Shown here piece after piece: positions 1 through 8,263 of a stretch of DNA of 64,000 nt (within the stretch, counting starts at the first letter, position 1; each line of letters opens with the position of its first letter). Under the pieces are notes generated by a model. That model did no database searches. It worked only from the letters and a program-made list of their open reading frames with translations, and had not been told where the DNA came from. The translations under genes were made by a program, and so were the position numbers. Location of the stretch: positions 5,627,001 to 5,691,000 of the forward strand of contig NZ_CP060201.1 in assembly GCF_013407925.2 (NCBI RefSeq). The letters run 5' to 3'. This DNA comes from Pseudomonas protegens. Lineage in GTDB: Bacteria; Pseudomonadota; Gammaproteobacteria; Pseudomonadales; Pseudomonadaceae.

Positions 1-2
1 CC

Positions 3-761
3 CGTTACCTGATATTGGCCGGGCTGTTGTCCGGTGTGCCCGCGGTACAGGCCGCCAGCTCGGTGCTGATCTGGCCGATCGACCCGGTGCTGGAGGCCGA
101 CCAGCAGGCCAGCGCCTTGTGGCTGGAAAACCGTGGCACCGAGACGGCCAACCTGCAGATCCGGGTGTTTGCCTGGAGCCAGAGCGGCTTTGCCGATCAG
201 TACCAGAACCAGCGCGAGGTCATCTGCAGCCCGCCGGTGGCGAAGATCGAACCCGGGCAGAAGCAACTGGTGCGCCTGACCCGCACCCGCGATGTGCCGC
301 CGGGGCAGGAGCTGGCGTACCGGATCATCATCGACGAGATCCCTTCGGCCCAACCCATCACCCCGCAGGACGGTGCCAAGAGCGCGGCGGCGATTCGCTT
401 CCAGATGCGCTACTCGGTGCCGCTGTTCGCCTATGGCGCCGGACTCTGGAGCAAGGAGGACACCACCCGCCAGCGCGATCCCAAGGGCGCCGGCGTACCC
501 GACCTGAGCTGGCGCAAGGTGGCGGTGGACGGCAAGACGTTCCTCGAAATGCGCAATCAGGGCGCGGTGCATGCGCGCCTGACCGATGTCGGGTTCAAAC
601 AGGGCGCGCAGACCCGGCCGCTGGCGCCGGGCTTGCTGGGGTATGTCCTGCCCGGCGCGGTGATGCGCTGGCCGCTGACCGAGCCCCTGGCGGCTGACTC
701 GACCCTGCAACTGCGGGTCAACGGTGCGCCGCAGTTGCAGAGTTTGGCGCCTGCGCATTGA
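3..761 (+). CDS. Archaic chaperone-usher pilus periplasmic chaperone (Csu/CupE type), 5' end cut by window
   Basis: The reading frame is open from the first bases of the window, so the true start lies outside. The visible N-terminus (RYLILAGLLSG...AVQA, then ASSVLIWP) is the hydrophobic core and cleavage region of a Sec signal peptide. The mature part of about 235 residues has the PapD-like immunoglobulin pattern: IDPVLEADQQASALWLENRG (strand A1 region), IEPGQKQLVRL (basic residue that anchors subunit C-termini) and a Y-R-I-I-I-D-E-I-P strand. Chaperones of this class fold pilin subunits in the periplasm and hand them to the outer-membrane usher. The usher and a spore-coat-U adhesin follow directly on the same strand, matching the order of CupE4-E5-E6 in P. 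aeruginosa and CsuC-D-E in Acinetobacter. Function is confident; the pilin genes should lie upstream. Confidence 0.88.
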   Translation, partial: RYLILAGLLSGVPAVQAASSVLIWPIDPVLEADQQASALWLENRGTETANLQIRVFAWSQSGFADQYQNQREVICSPPVAKIEPGQKQLVRLTRTRDVPPGQELAYRIIIDEIPSAQPITPQDGAKSAAAIRFQMRYSVPLFAYGAGLWSKEDTTRQRDPKGAGVPDLSWRKVAVDGKTFLEMRNQGAVHARLTDVGFKQGAQTRPLAPGLLGYVLPGAVMRWPLTEPLAADSTLQLRVNGAPQLQSLAPAH

Positions 762-880
762 AGCACTGGCGTCGCGCGGCCGTCGGCAAGAGGGCAATCG
801 GGGAGCGGTACGGACGGATGTGAGCACGATGGCGCATTCGCCTTGGGATGGAGATGCCCATAGATGGACTTGAACCCGCC

Positions 881-3238
881 ATGAGCCCGGTTCCGGCTCG
901 TCGTTTCCGGCGCTTGCAAGGGCTTTTTGCCGGCTTGTGGGGCGTGATGCTGGGCTGGCCCGTCCAGGCCGGCGAGCTACCGCCGCCGCCCAGCAGCCTG
1001 GAGTCGATGGCCGACGCGCAATTGTTTCTGGAGTTGGTGATCAATCAGATGAACACGGGCAAGGTGGTGGCGGTAGAGCAGCGCGCCGGACGACTGTTCA
1101 TGCCGCTGCAGACGCTGCAGGACGCCGGGATCAAGCTGCCGCAGGGGCTGGGCGGCGAGGTGGATCTGCAGAGCCTGCCGGACCTGCACAGCGATTACGA
1201 CAGCCAGGGCCAGCGCCTGCTGCTGGATGTGCCGCCGGACTGGTTGCCGGAGCAGTTCATCGGCAGTCGCCAGGCCTATCCGCGAACCCCGGCGCTGAGC
1301 AGTTTCGGCGCGCTGCTCAACTATGACCTGTACCTCAATGACACCGATGACGGCGGCACTTACCTGGCGGCCTGGAACGAAGTGCGGCTGTTCGACACCT
1401 GGGGCACCCTGTCCAATACCGGCCAGTACCGGCGCACCTTGTCCGGGGTTGAAAGTGCTTCGCTGAACAATGGCTATGGGCGCTACGACACCACCTGGCG
1501 TTTTTCCGATGAGGAGCGCCTGCTGACCTATGAGGCGGGTGACGTGGTGAGCAGCGCCTTGCCCTGGAGCAGTTCGGTGCGCCTGGGCGGGGTCCAGCTG
1601 TCACGGGACTTCGCCGTGCGTCCGGACCTGGTGACCTATCCCTTGCCGCAGTTTGCCGGGGAAGCGGCGGTGCCATCCTCCCTGGACCTGTTCATCAACG
1701 GCTACAAGGCCAGCAGCAGCGAGTTGCAGCCCGGTCCCTATACCCTGACCAACATTCCCTTCATCAACGGTGCGGGAGAGGCGGTGGTGGTGACCACCGA
1801 TGCCCTGGGGCGCCAGGTGTCGACCACGGTGCCGTTCTATGTCACCAGCACCTTGCTGCAGAAGGGCCTGACGGATTTCTCGGTGGCCGCGGGCAACCTG
1901 CGTCGTGACTACAGCTTGCGTGATTTCGGCTATGGCCCGGGCGTCGCATCCGGCAGCCTGCGCCATGGCCTGAGCGACAGCCTGACCCTGGAGGCCCACG
2001 CCGAAGCCGCGGATTCCCTGACGCTGGGCGGATTGGGCGGCAACCTGGGCCTGGGGCACTTCGGCGTGCTCAATACCGCGCTCAGCCAGAGCCGCTTCGA
2101 TGGCAGCGGCGGCCAGCAGTTGAGCTTCGGCTACCAGTACAACAACCAGCGCTTCAGCCTCGCGTACCAGCGCATGCAGCGTCGTGACCAGTACGCCGAC
2201 CTGAGTCTGCTCGACAGTCCCTACACCCGTCTCAGCCAGCGCAGCGAGCAACTGACCCTGAGCCTCAATCTGGAGCGTTACGGCAGCCTGGGGGCCGGTT
2301 ATTTCGATGTGCGGGCCGCCGATTCGAGCCGCACCCGCTTGCTGAACCTGACCTGGAGCAAGCCGTTGTGGCACAACAGCAGCTTCTACCTGTCGGCCAA
2401 CCGGGAGATCGGCAACAGCCAGTGGGCCCTGCAGGCGCAACTGGTGATTCCCTTCGATCTGCACGGCAGCCTGAGCCTGAGCAACGAGCGCAGCAAGACT
2501 GGGGAAAACCGCCAGCGGGTCAATTTCAGTCGTTCGGTGCCGCTTGAGGGGGGTGTCGGATACAACCTGGGGTATGCCACCGGCGCCGGTGCCGACTATC
2601 GCCAGGCGGATGCCACCTGGCGCCTGCAATCGGTGCGTCTGCAGGCCGGGGTCTACGGCACCCGCGAAGCCGAGACTCGCTGGGCCGATGCCAGTGGTTC
2701 GCTGGTGTGGATGGACCGCCAGTTGTTCGCCGCCAACCAGATCGACGACGCCTTCGTGGTGGTCAGCACCGGCGGCTACCCGGACATACCGGTGCGCTAT
2801 GAAAACCAGTTGGTGGGCAAGACCGACAACAGTGGGCACCTGCTGGTGCCCTGGAGCAGCGCCTACTACCGGGGCAAGTACGAGATCGATCCGCTGAACC
2901 TGCCGGCCAACGTGCAGAGTCCGAATGTCGAGCAGCGGGTGGCGGTACGCCGGGGCAGCGGCTATCTGCTGGAGTTTCCCCTGGCCCGGGTGATCGCCGC
3001 CAGCGTGGTGCTGGTGGATGCCCAGCAACGGGAGTTGCCTCTGGGGAGCAGTGTGACCCACCAGCCGAGCGGCACCCGGGCGGTGGTCGGCTGGGATGGG
3101 CTGGTGTACCTGGAGAACCTGGCGCAACACAACAGCCTGGAAGTCGGCCTGGCCGATGGCCAGCGCTGTCATGCGCAGTTCGATATGGACCTGCAACAGC
3201 AGCAGGTGCCGCTGATCGGCCCGCTGGTCTGTCAGTAG
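881..3238 (+). CDS. Outer-membrane fimbrial usher (archaic/Csu family)
   Basis: A 785-residue usher that secretes and assembles pilin subunits across the outer membrane. I chose the ATG at 881 (MSPVPARRFRRLQG...) because it puts a normal signal peptide first: positive charges, a hydrophobic stretch and a PVQA cleavage site before GELPPPP. The ATG at 848 would add 11 acidic/polar residues before it. Neither start has a strong Shine-Dalgarno. The body shows the usher N-terminal domain, a beta-barrel rich in alternating Y/S/G strands (about residues 140-640) and a plug region near DLFINGYKASSSELQPGPYTL. The C-terminal domains carry the paired cysteines of the family (GQRC... and PLVC at the very end). 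The length fits archaic ushers, which are slightly shorter than FimD/PapC. It is 119 nt downstream of the chaperone and 32 nt upstream of the adhesin, so probably one operon. Confidence 0.92.
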   Translation: MSPVPARRFRRLQGLFAGLWGVMLGWPVQAGELPPPPSSLESMADAQLFLELVINQMNTGKVVAVEQRAGRLFMPLQTLQDAGIKLPQGLGGEVDLQSLPDLHSDYDSQGQRLLLDVPPDWLPEQFIGSRQAYPRTPALSSFGALLNYDLYLNDTDDGGTYLAAWNEVRLFDTWGTLSNTGQYRRTLSGVESASLNNGYGRYDTTWRFSDEERLLTYEAGDVVSSALPWSSSVRLGGVQLSRDFAVRPDLVTYPLPQFAGEAAVPSSLDLFINGYKASSSELQPGPYTLTNIPFINGAGEAVVVTTDALGRQVSTTVPFYVTSTLLQKGLTDFSVAAGNLRRDYSLRDFGYGPGVASGSLRHGLSDSLTLEAHAEAADSLTLGGLGGNLGLGHFGVLNTALSQSRFDGSGGQQLSFGYQYNNQRFSLAYQRMQRRDQYADLSLLDSPYTRLSQRSEQLTLSLNLERYGSLGAGYFDVRAADSSRTRLLNLTWSKPLWHNSSFYLSANREIGNSQWALQAQLVIPFDLHGSLSLSNERSKTGENRQRVNFSRSVPLEGGVGYNLGYATGAGADYRQADATWRLQSVRLQAGVYGTREAETRWADASGSLVWMDRQLFAANQIDDAFVVVSTGGYPDIPVRYENQLVGKTDNSGHLLVPWSSAYYRGKYEIDPLNLPANVQSPNVEQRVAVRRGSGYLLEFPLARVIAASVVLVDAQQRELPLGSSVTHQPSGTRAVVGWDGLVYLENLAQHNSLEVGLADGQRCHAQFDMDLQQQQVPLIGPLVCQ

Positions 3239-3270
3239 CGGCAGGATCAAGACGCAAGGGAGGGCGAGGC

Positions 3271-4260
3271 GTGGGCAGATTCAAGGGCTGGCGACAGGCA
3301 GTGGCGGGACTCTTGGCCAGCATGCTGGCGCTGTCGGCCCAGGCGCTGTGCACCACGGTCAGTACCGCGCCGGCGGGGTTCGGCACGCTCAGCTCGATCC
3401 TGGTGCGAACCACTTCGCAGCCGGCCTCCACCACCAATGCCGGCCTGAGTTGCACCGGCTCGTTGCTGAGCCTGTTGACCAGCAGCGACCACTTCTACGC
3501 CACCATCACTTCCGCCACCAGCGGCATGGTCGGCCCCACCGGCGACGTCATCGGCTACACCCTGTACGCCAACAACAGCACCAGCTACCCGATCACTCGG
3601 GGGGTGCAGTTCGACTTCGCCCGCAACTCGATCATCGATGTGCTTGGTTTGCTGGGCAGCCCCACCGTGGCCAAGACCGTGCCGATCTACATGGGGACCA
3701 TCACCGGCAGCAACGTGGCGGCCGGGGTCTATACCGAGAACCTGAGCATCTTCTGGAGCTGGAACTACTGCGCCGGGATCGGCGCACTGGGCGCCTGCCT
3801 GGGGCGTGATATCGGCAGCGGCACCCAGGCCCTGACAGTCAACATGACGGTGTCCAACGATTGCGTGATCACCGCGCCCAACATCAGTTTCGGCAGTGCG
3901 CCGGTGGTCAGCGCCTTTGCCACGGTGACCGGGCAGACCATCAACCTGGCCTGCACCAAGGGCAGCGCCTACACCGTGGGTTTGAGCGATGGCCAGCAGC
4001 CGGTGAGCACGGGCGGTCGGCGACGGATGGTTTCCAGCGGCAATTACCTGGCCTATGACATCTTCAAAAGTGCCGGCAACACTCGCTGGGGCAGTGTCGG
4101 CAGTGCCCGGCGCTCCAGCACAGATGCCGAGGTCAACCCGGGCAACGGCCTGGGCACCGGCAGCCAGATCTTCAACTACAACGCCCGGATCTATACCGAC
4201 CAGAACACTCCGCCGGCCGGCACCTATGTCGACAACGTGGTGCTGGATGTGGGGTTCTAG
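3271..4260 (+). CDS. Spore coat U (SCPU) domain tip adhesin of archaic pili
   Basis: A 329-residue secreted protein starting at GTG 3271, preceded by a purine-rich stretch (gggagggcgagg). It has an N-terminal signal peptide (RQAVAGLLASMLALSAQA, then LCTT). There are two domains. Residues about 25-185 form a first SCPU-like half with cysteines. Residues about 195-329 form a canonical SCPU domain (MTVSNDCVITAPNISFG...INLACTKGSAYTVGLSDGQ...TYVDNVVLDVGF). Two-domain SCPU proteins encoded last in archaic chaperone-usher operons are tip adhesins (CsuE, CupE6), binding surfaces through hydrophobic loops. The preceding chaperone and usher genes on the same strand support this role. The ligand cannot be read from the sequence. 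Confidence 0.87.
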   Translation: MGRFKGWRQAVAGLLASMLALSAQALCTTVSTAPAGFGTLSSILVRTTSQPASTTNAGLSCTGSLLSLLTSSDHFYATITSATSGMVGPTGDVIGYTLYANNSTSYPITRGVQFDFARNSIIDVLGLLGSPTVAKTVPIYMGTITGSNVAAGVYTENLSIFWSWNYCAGIGALGACLGRDIGSGTQALTVNMTVSNDCVITAPNISFGSAPVVSAFATVTGQTINLACTKGSAYTVGLSDGQQPVSTGGRRRMVSSGNYLAYDIFKSAGNTRWGSVGSARRSSTDAEVNPGNGLGTGSQIFNYNARIYTDQNTPPAGTYVDNVVLDVGF

Positions 4261-4399
4261 GAACCACCGCGCCATTGATATCGCCGTCGTCCGCCCGAGG
4301 TGCTTTGGCTCAGTCATGCCCTGGCTGGCGGTTCCCTGGCGCCGCGCTGCTGCAACGCATGGTGCGGGGTCGGGGTTGAAACACTTTCGGGCGAGCCTC

Positions 4400-5626
4400 T
4401 TAGGGACGCGCTGAACTGGCGCAGTGCGCAGTGACCGGGTGTTTTCCGGGGTTCAGGCTCCACAGCCAATAGGCCAGTGCCACGCCGTTGATGGCGGCGC
4501 CCAGCAGGCACACCCCGGTCCAGCCGGCCCAGGCGTAGGTGGCGGTGGCGGCGATGGAGCCGCCGGCGCTGCCGGCCGAGTAGAACAGCATGTAACCGGC
4601 CGCCAGACGACTCTGGGCTTGCGGGCGCACGCTGTAGATCAGGCTCTGGCTGGTGACGTGGACCGCCTGCAGGCCCAGGTCGAAGGTGATCACCCCGACG
4701 AGCAGGGCCCACAAGGAGGATTGGGTAAAGGCCAGGGGCAACCAGGACAGCAGCATCAGCGTCAGGGCCAGGCCACTGGTCCACTGCGCCAGCCCGCGAT
4801 CCGCTAGGTGTCCGGCCCGTGCCGCGCCCAGGGCGCCCGCGGCGCCGGCCAGGCCGAACAGACCGATCTCGGTGTGTGACAGCGACAGCGGCGGGGCGCT
4901 CAGGGGCAGCACCAGCGGGGTCCATAACACAGTGCCGGCGGCGAAAATCAGCATGGCCAGGACAGCCCGGTCGCGCAGGATCTTTTCCTCCTTGAACAAG
5001 AGCAGCAGGGAGCCGAGCAGTTGCCCGTAGCGTTGCACCGCTGGCGGCTGTTCAGCGGTCGGCAGCACCTTCCACAGGGCCAGGGCCACCAGCAGGGTCA
5101 GCCCGGCCGACAGCAGGTACACCGAGCGCCAGCCCGCCAGATCGGCCATGGTGCCGGCCACGGTGCGGGCCAGGAGGATGCCCACGACGATGCCGCTGGT
5201 GACCATGCCCACCACCCGTCCGCGTTGAGCGACCGGCGTCAGGTGGGCGGCGTAGGCCACCAGCACCTGGGTCACCACCGCCAGCAGGCCGGTGCAGGCC
5301 ATGCCCAGTAACAGCCAGGCGCTGTTGGGGGCCAGGGCCACGGTCAACAGGGCCAGGACCGACAGCAGGGTCTGGCTGACGATCAAGCGTCGGCGATTGA
5401 GCAGGTCGCCCAGGGGCACCAGCAACAGCAGGCCGAGGCCGTAACCCACCTGGGTCAGGGTGATGACGATGCCCACCGTGGCCGGCGCCAGGTCGAAGGC
5501 CTGGGCCATGGCGTCCAGCAGCGGTTGTGCGTAGTACACGTTGCCCACCGCCAGCCCGCAGGCTACGGCGAACAACAGCACCACCTTGGCTGACAGTGGC
5601 GAGGGGGTTGAGGATTCTGATGACAT
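4400..5626 (-). CDS. MFS transporter (12-TM, drug/sugar efflux-like)
   Basis: A 408-residue major facilitator. The N-terminal half has the family's motif A region (GDLLNRRRLIVSQ after TM2). The hydrophobic segments are evenly spread over the whole length, consistent with 12 membrane helices. The start at 5626 is followed by a short polar N-terminus (MSSESSTPSPLSAK) before TM1. Substrate is not determinable; proteins of this look (VGNVYYAQPLLDAMAQAF) are usually annotated only as MFS transporters. It is divergent from a HxlR regulator, and the 103-bp shared intergenic region contains two matching 17-bp inverted repeats, so regulation by that neighbour is likely. Confidence 0.85.
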   Translation of the reverse strand: MSSESSTPSPLSAKVVLLFAVACGLAVGNVYYAQPLLDAMAQAFDLAPATVGIVITLTQVGYGLGLLLLVPLGDLLNRRRLIVSQTLLSVLALLTVALAPNSAWLLLGMACTGLLAVVTQVLVAYAAHLTPVAQRGRVVGMVTSGIVVGILLARTVAGTMADLAGWRSVYLLSAGLTLLVALALWKVLPTAEQPPAVQRYGQLLGSLLLLFKEEKILRDRAVLAMLIFAAGTVLWTPLVLPLSAPPLSLSHTEIGLFGLAGAAGALGAARAGHLADRGLAQWTSGLALTLMLLSWLPLAFTQSSLWALLVGVITFDLGLQAVHVTSQSLIYSVRPQAQSRLAAGYMLFYSAGSAGGSIAATATYAWAGWTGVCLLGAAINGVALAYWLWSLNPGKHPVTAHCASSARP

Positions 5627-5642
5627 GGCGGACTCCGTATCT

Positions 5643-5696
5643 GGTTTTGTTATGAAACCAGTTGTACGGTAGTGATCGCGGTTTTATATTGCAACC
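5643..5696. promoter_or_regulatory. Two 17-bp inverted repeats, candidate HxlR operators
   Basis: The divergent MFS/HxlR intergenic region contains ggttttgttatgaaacc at 5643-5659 and ggttttatattgcaacc at 5680-5696. Both fit GGTTTT-N5-GNAACC and they are 37 bp apart. The first extends to a 7-bp perfect arm (ctggttt/aaaccag, 5641-5661). HxlR-family proteins bind such dyads as dimers; assignment to the adjacent regulator is an inference from position. Confidence 0.5.
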
Positions 5697-5729
5697 ACTT
5701 TTCCGCTGCCTGTCTGGAGAATCCTCGAC

Positions 5730-6176
5730 ATGGTCAAACGCACGAGCCTGCAAGATGCCGAGTGCCCGGTGGCCCGCTCCTTGGACGCCATTGGCGACTG
5801 GTGGTCGTTACTGATCGTGCGCGATGCCTTTGACGGCATCCGCCGCTTTGGCGAGTTCCAGCGCAACCTGGGCATGGCCAAGAACATCCTCGCCGCGCGC
5901 CTGCGCACCTTGGTGGAACATGGGGTGCTGGCGGTTGTGCCCGCCTCCGATGGCAGTGCCTATCAGGAGTACGTCCTGACGCAGAAGGGCAAGGGGTTGT
6001 TTCCTCTGATCATCGGTTTGCGCCAATGGGGCGAGGCGTTTTTCTACGCGGAGGGCGAGGCGCATTCGCGAATGGTCGACCGGGAAACCGGGCAACCGCT
6101 GCCGGCACTGGAACTGCGGACAGCGGATGGGCGCTTGCTGGGGCCGGACGATTGCCTGCGGGTGCCGGCGTCGTGA
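5730..6176 (+). CDS. HxlR-family winged-helix transcriptional regulator
   Basis: A 148-residue protein with the HxlR signature. An N-terminal cysteine (QDAECPVARSLDAIGDWWSLLIVRDAFDGIRRFGEFQ) is followed by a winged helix (NLGMAKNILAARLRTLVEHGVL) and the conserved wing YVLTQKGKGLFP. This family often senses electrophiles or redox state through the N-terminal Cys. A ctggagaa Shine-Dalgarno sits upstream of ATG 5730. It probably controls itself and the divergent MFS pump through the two inverted repeats between them. The inducer is unknown. Confidence 0.87.
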   Translation: MVKRTSLQDAECPVARSLDAIGDWWSLLIVRDAFDGIRRFGEFQRNLGMAKNILAARLRTLVEHGVLAVVPASDGSAYQEYVLTQKGKGLFPLIIGLRQWGEAFFYAEGEAHSRMVDRETGQPLPALELRTADGRLLGPDDCLRVPAS

Positions 6177-6184
6177 GTACATGA

Positions 6185-6211
6185 CGACTGCGGGAGCGCT
6201 TCCCGCAGTCG
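6185..6211. terminator. Strong hairpin between convergent genes, no U-tract
   Basis: An 11-bp perfect stem (cgactgcggga / tcccgcagtcg) with a 5-nt loop lies between the HxlR stop (6176) and the carboxypeptidase stop (6222). Neither strand has a clear T-run after it. It is best read as a shared transcription barrier. Confidence 0.45.
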
Positions 6212-6221
6212 TCGGCATGGC

Positions 6222-7376
6222 TTAGCGCAGGCTGTCCACCAGATCGGCGAGGGTACTCAGCACATCCTTGCCCAATTGCATGGAGCGCTTGCCGGACCAG
6301 CCGGTCACCGGGTTGGGGGCATCGTCGTGATCCTTGAAGGGCATCTCCAGGGTCAATGCCAGGCAATCGTATTTTTCCCCGACGGCGTTGCAGGCCAGGG
6401 TCATGTTGGCCTCTCCGGGGTTGTCCCGGGCGTAACCGTGGGTGGTCTGGAAATCCCGGGTCTGGCGCTTCAGGTGGCTGCGGAAATGCTCTTCGAGCGC
6501 CGCCAGTCGTGGCGTGTAGCCCGGGTTGCCTTCGCAGCCGGCGGTGAATACGTAGGGAATCTCTTCATCGCCGTGTACATCGAGGAACAGGTCGACGCCG
6601 TACTTTTCCATCTGCTGCTGGACGAACAGCACTTCGGGGCTGAGCTCCTGGCTGGCGTTCTGCCAGGCGCGATTCAGGTCCTGGCCCTTGGCGTTGGTCC
6701 GCAGGTGGCCATGGAACGCGCCATCCGGGTTCATGTTCGGCACCAGATACAGATCGGCCTTGGCCAGCAGTGCATTGAGTTCCGGGTCATCCCGCTGCTG
6801 CAGGCGCTCGATCACGCCTTCCATGAACCACTCGGCCATGTGCTCGCCGGGATGCTGCTGGGCGATGATCCACAGCTTGCGTCGGCCTTGCTCGCCGCTG
6901 CCCTTGCGCAGCAGCTGGATGTCCCGGCCTTCGACGCTTTTGCCCACGGCCAGCAATTGGGCGCCGGCCTTGCTCAAGGCCTGGTCGATCAGCCAGTCGT
7001 GGCGTCCGCGGCTGTAGGGCTCGAAGTAGGCGAACCAGGCGTGAGTCTGGGTGGCTTCCAGATTGAAGCGCAGGGCGTCGCCTTCGAAGATCGTCGGTAC
7101 GCGAAACCAGTTCACATGGTCATAGGAAGCGACGGCCTGGTAGCCGGTCCAGGCCTTGTTGTAGGAGGACTGGCTGGCATTGGTCAGACGGAACCAGTGT
7201 TCCTGGCCGACATGCAGGCCGCTGACCTTGAAGTGAAACCATTGGAAATGCGGACTCTGGGTATCCGGGCGGATGGCCAGCAGGGCCTGCAGTGGATTGC
7301 TGATGTCCAGCACCTTGATGTTGCCACTGTCGAAGTCGGCAGTGATTTGAAACGAAGCGTGATTGCCCACGGTCAT
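6222..7376 (-). CDS. M14-family zinc carboxypeptidase, cytosolic carboxypeptidase (AGBL/CCP)-like
   Basis: A 384-residue protein with no signal peptide. Residues about 1-120 form the beta-rich N-domain typical of cytosolic carboxypeptidases (FDSGNIKVLDI...WFHFKVSGL...FAYFEPYS). The catalytic domain follows. Zinc ligands are His175 and Glu178 in QQHPGEHMAEWF and His268 in FLDVHGDEE. The substrate-carboxylate region is NMNPDGAFHGHLRTNAKGQDLNRAW, and the likely general-base Glu lies in LTLEMPF near the C-terminus. All catalytic residues I can check are present. In eukaryotes this family trims glutamates from tubulin; bacterial substrates are largely undefined. Monocistronic by position. Function as a metallocarboxypeptidase is confident, the substrate is not. 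Confidence 0.85.
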   Translation of the reverse strand: MTVGNHASFQITADFDSGNIKVLDISNPLQALLAIRPDTQSPHFQWFHFKVSGLHVGQEHWFRLTNASQSSYNKAWTGYQAVASYDHVNWFRVPTIFEGDALRFNLEATQTHAWFAYFEPYSRGRHDWLIDQALSKAGAQLLAVGKSVEGRDIQLLRKGSGEQGRRKLWIIAQQHPGEHMAEWFMEGVIERLQQRDDPELNALLAKADLYLVPNMNPDGAFHGHLRTNAKGQDLNRAWQNASQELSPEVLFVQQQMEKYGVDLFLDVHGDEEIPYVFTAGCEGNPGYTPRLAALEEHFRSHLKRQTRDFQTTHGYARDNPGEANMTLACNAVGEKYDCLALTLEMPFKDHDDAPNPVTGWSGKRSMQLGKDVLSTLADLVDSLR

Positions 7377-7630
7377 GTTCGGCTCCTGTACAGGATTGTT
7401 ATGACCGTCACTCTACACACTGGAGAGGGTAATAGAAGGGGGGCGTCGTCCTTGACGCCAAAGCAGCTTAGTGGCTATGCGATTGATTCTCAAGCGCTAC
7501 TTTTTTCTTGACCCGGAGCATGGCGCCAGGTGCTGACTTGCAAAACGACATTCTTTTGCTATCATCGCCGCCATTATTTTTAGCAGCACCCACGTCTTCA
7601 TTAGCCTGAAGCCAAGCCAGAAAAACTGGC

Positions 7631-7748
7631 AAAAAAAAGACCCGGCAAAAAGCCGGGTCAAAAACCGTGATTAGCCTGATGAGGAGATAATCCAGAGGTC
7701 CGACCTAAGGTCCTTTGGGTTATCGACCGATCTCGCGATCAGCTGAGT
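7631..7748 (-). ncRNA. prrF: PrrF-type iron-responsive small RNA
   Basis: On the minus strand a transcript of about 118 nt would start near 7748, just below a Fur box, and end at a perfect intrinsic terminator (stem 7639-7659, then eight U). The middle carries ctcctcatcaggctaatcac, the core I recognise as the conserved mRNA-pairing segment of Pseudomonas PrrF RNAs, complementary to a Shine-Dalgarno/gaggagata context. The 5' part (gctgatcgcgagatc) also follows PrrF layout. PrrF RNAs, with Hfq, repress sodB, TCA-cycle enzymes and other iron-containing proteins when iron is low. Recognition is from memory of the family; the Fur box and terminator are seen directly. The exact 5' end is an estimate. 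Confidence 0.85.
7639..7659 (-). terminator. Intrinsic terminator of the PrrF RNA
   Basis: The stem gacccggc/gccgggtc is perfect, with a 5-nt loop. On the minus strand it is followed by eight uridines (7638-7631). Confidence 0.88.
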
Positions 7749-7772
7749 GCAATAATAATCATTATCATTTGC
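7749..7772 (-). promoter_or_regulatory. Fur box over the prrF promoter
   Basis: The near-palindrome read on the minus strand (gcaaatgataatgat, then tattattgc) matches 14 of 19 positions of the GATAATGATAATCATTATC Fur consensus by my count. It ends one base before the estimated prrF start, where Fur-Fe would block RNA polymerase. Confidence 0.8.
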
Positions 7773-7865
7773 AAGTCAAATGATTTTCCTCGCGTTCCGG
7801 TAAATAATCCTCCCTTTTTATCTTGCCCACTTGTCCACCCTCCTGTCGGGAGGGGATCAGGCACC

Positions 7866-8213
7866 CTAGCTGGACTCACCACGCTGGCATTCCAGGCACT
7901 TGTCCACCAGGGCCTTGGCCAGGTCGATCATGTGCACCACCGAAAACGCCAGGTCACGGTTGGCTCCCCGCAGATTGTTGGCGGCGTCATAGGCGGTGGC
8001 TGCCGCGCAGCGCAATAGATCGGATGCATGGATCATGGCTTCCTCGCTGCTCAGGCTGCGTCTGATCTCGAAAAACTTTTCCTCCTTGCTGGGCTCGGTA
8101 ATGGCGGGTTTCAAGTAGTAGTCCATTGCTCGCCGTGCCGCATCGCTGTCCTTGAGCGCGTTCAATGTGGCCTCTGTATCGAATTGCGGCACGTCCTTGC
8201 TGCTTGTGTTCAT
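7866..8213 (-). CDS. Small Pseudomonas-type conserved hypothetical protein (DUF6124/DUF3077-like)
   Basis: A 115-residue soluble, helical protein without signal peptide. The pattern AARRAMDYYLKP followed by SSEEAMIHASDLLRCAAATAYDAANNLRGANRDLAFSVVHMIDLAKALVDKCL resembles the small helical proteins common in Pseudomonas annotated DUF6124 or DUF3077; I cannot decide between them without a profile search. Function unknown. It is divergent from the S24-type repressor gene, and the 133-bp gap has palindromes and repeated 9-mers, so it may be a repressor target. A weak hairpin (ccctcc/gggagg, 7838-7853) follows its stop. Confidence 0.7.
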   Translation of the reverse strand: MNTSSKDVPQFDTEATLNALKDSDAARRAMDYYLKPAITEPSKEEKFFEIRRSLSSEEAMIHASDLLRCAAATAYDAANNLRGANRDLAFSVVHMIDLAKALVDKCLECQRGESS

Positions 8214-8263
8214 GAAGTGTTCTGCCCTGATGGTGATAAGGAAAGAGGGGTAGGAACGATGTT

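Noticed and set aside
1601..3250. 549-codon open frame on the minus strand antisense to the usher gene
   Set aside because: It is the shadow of a high-GC gene; its translation is low-complexity (A, G, H, Q, V) with no motif, while the plus strand encodes a clear usher.
7491..7503. ttgattctcaa as an ANR/FNR or Fur box before the carboxypeptidase gene
   Set aside because: Spacing is 3 instead of 4 and one half is incomplete for ANR; the match to Fur is too short.
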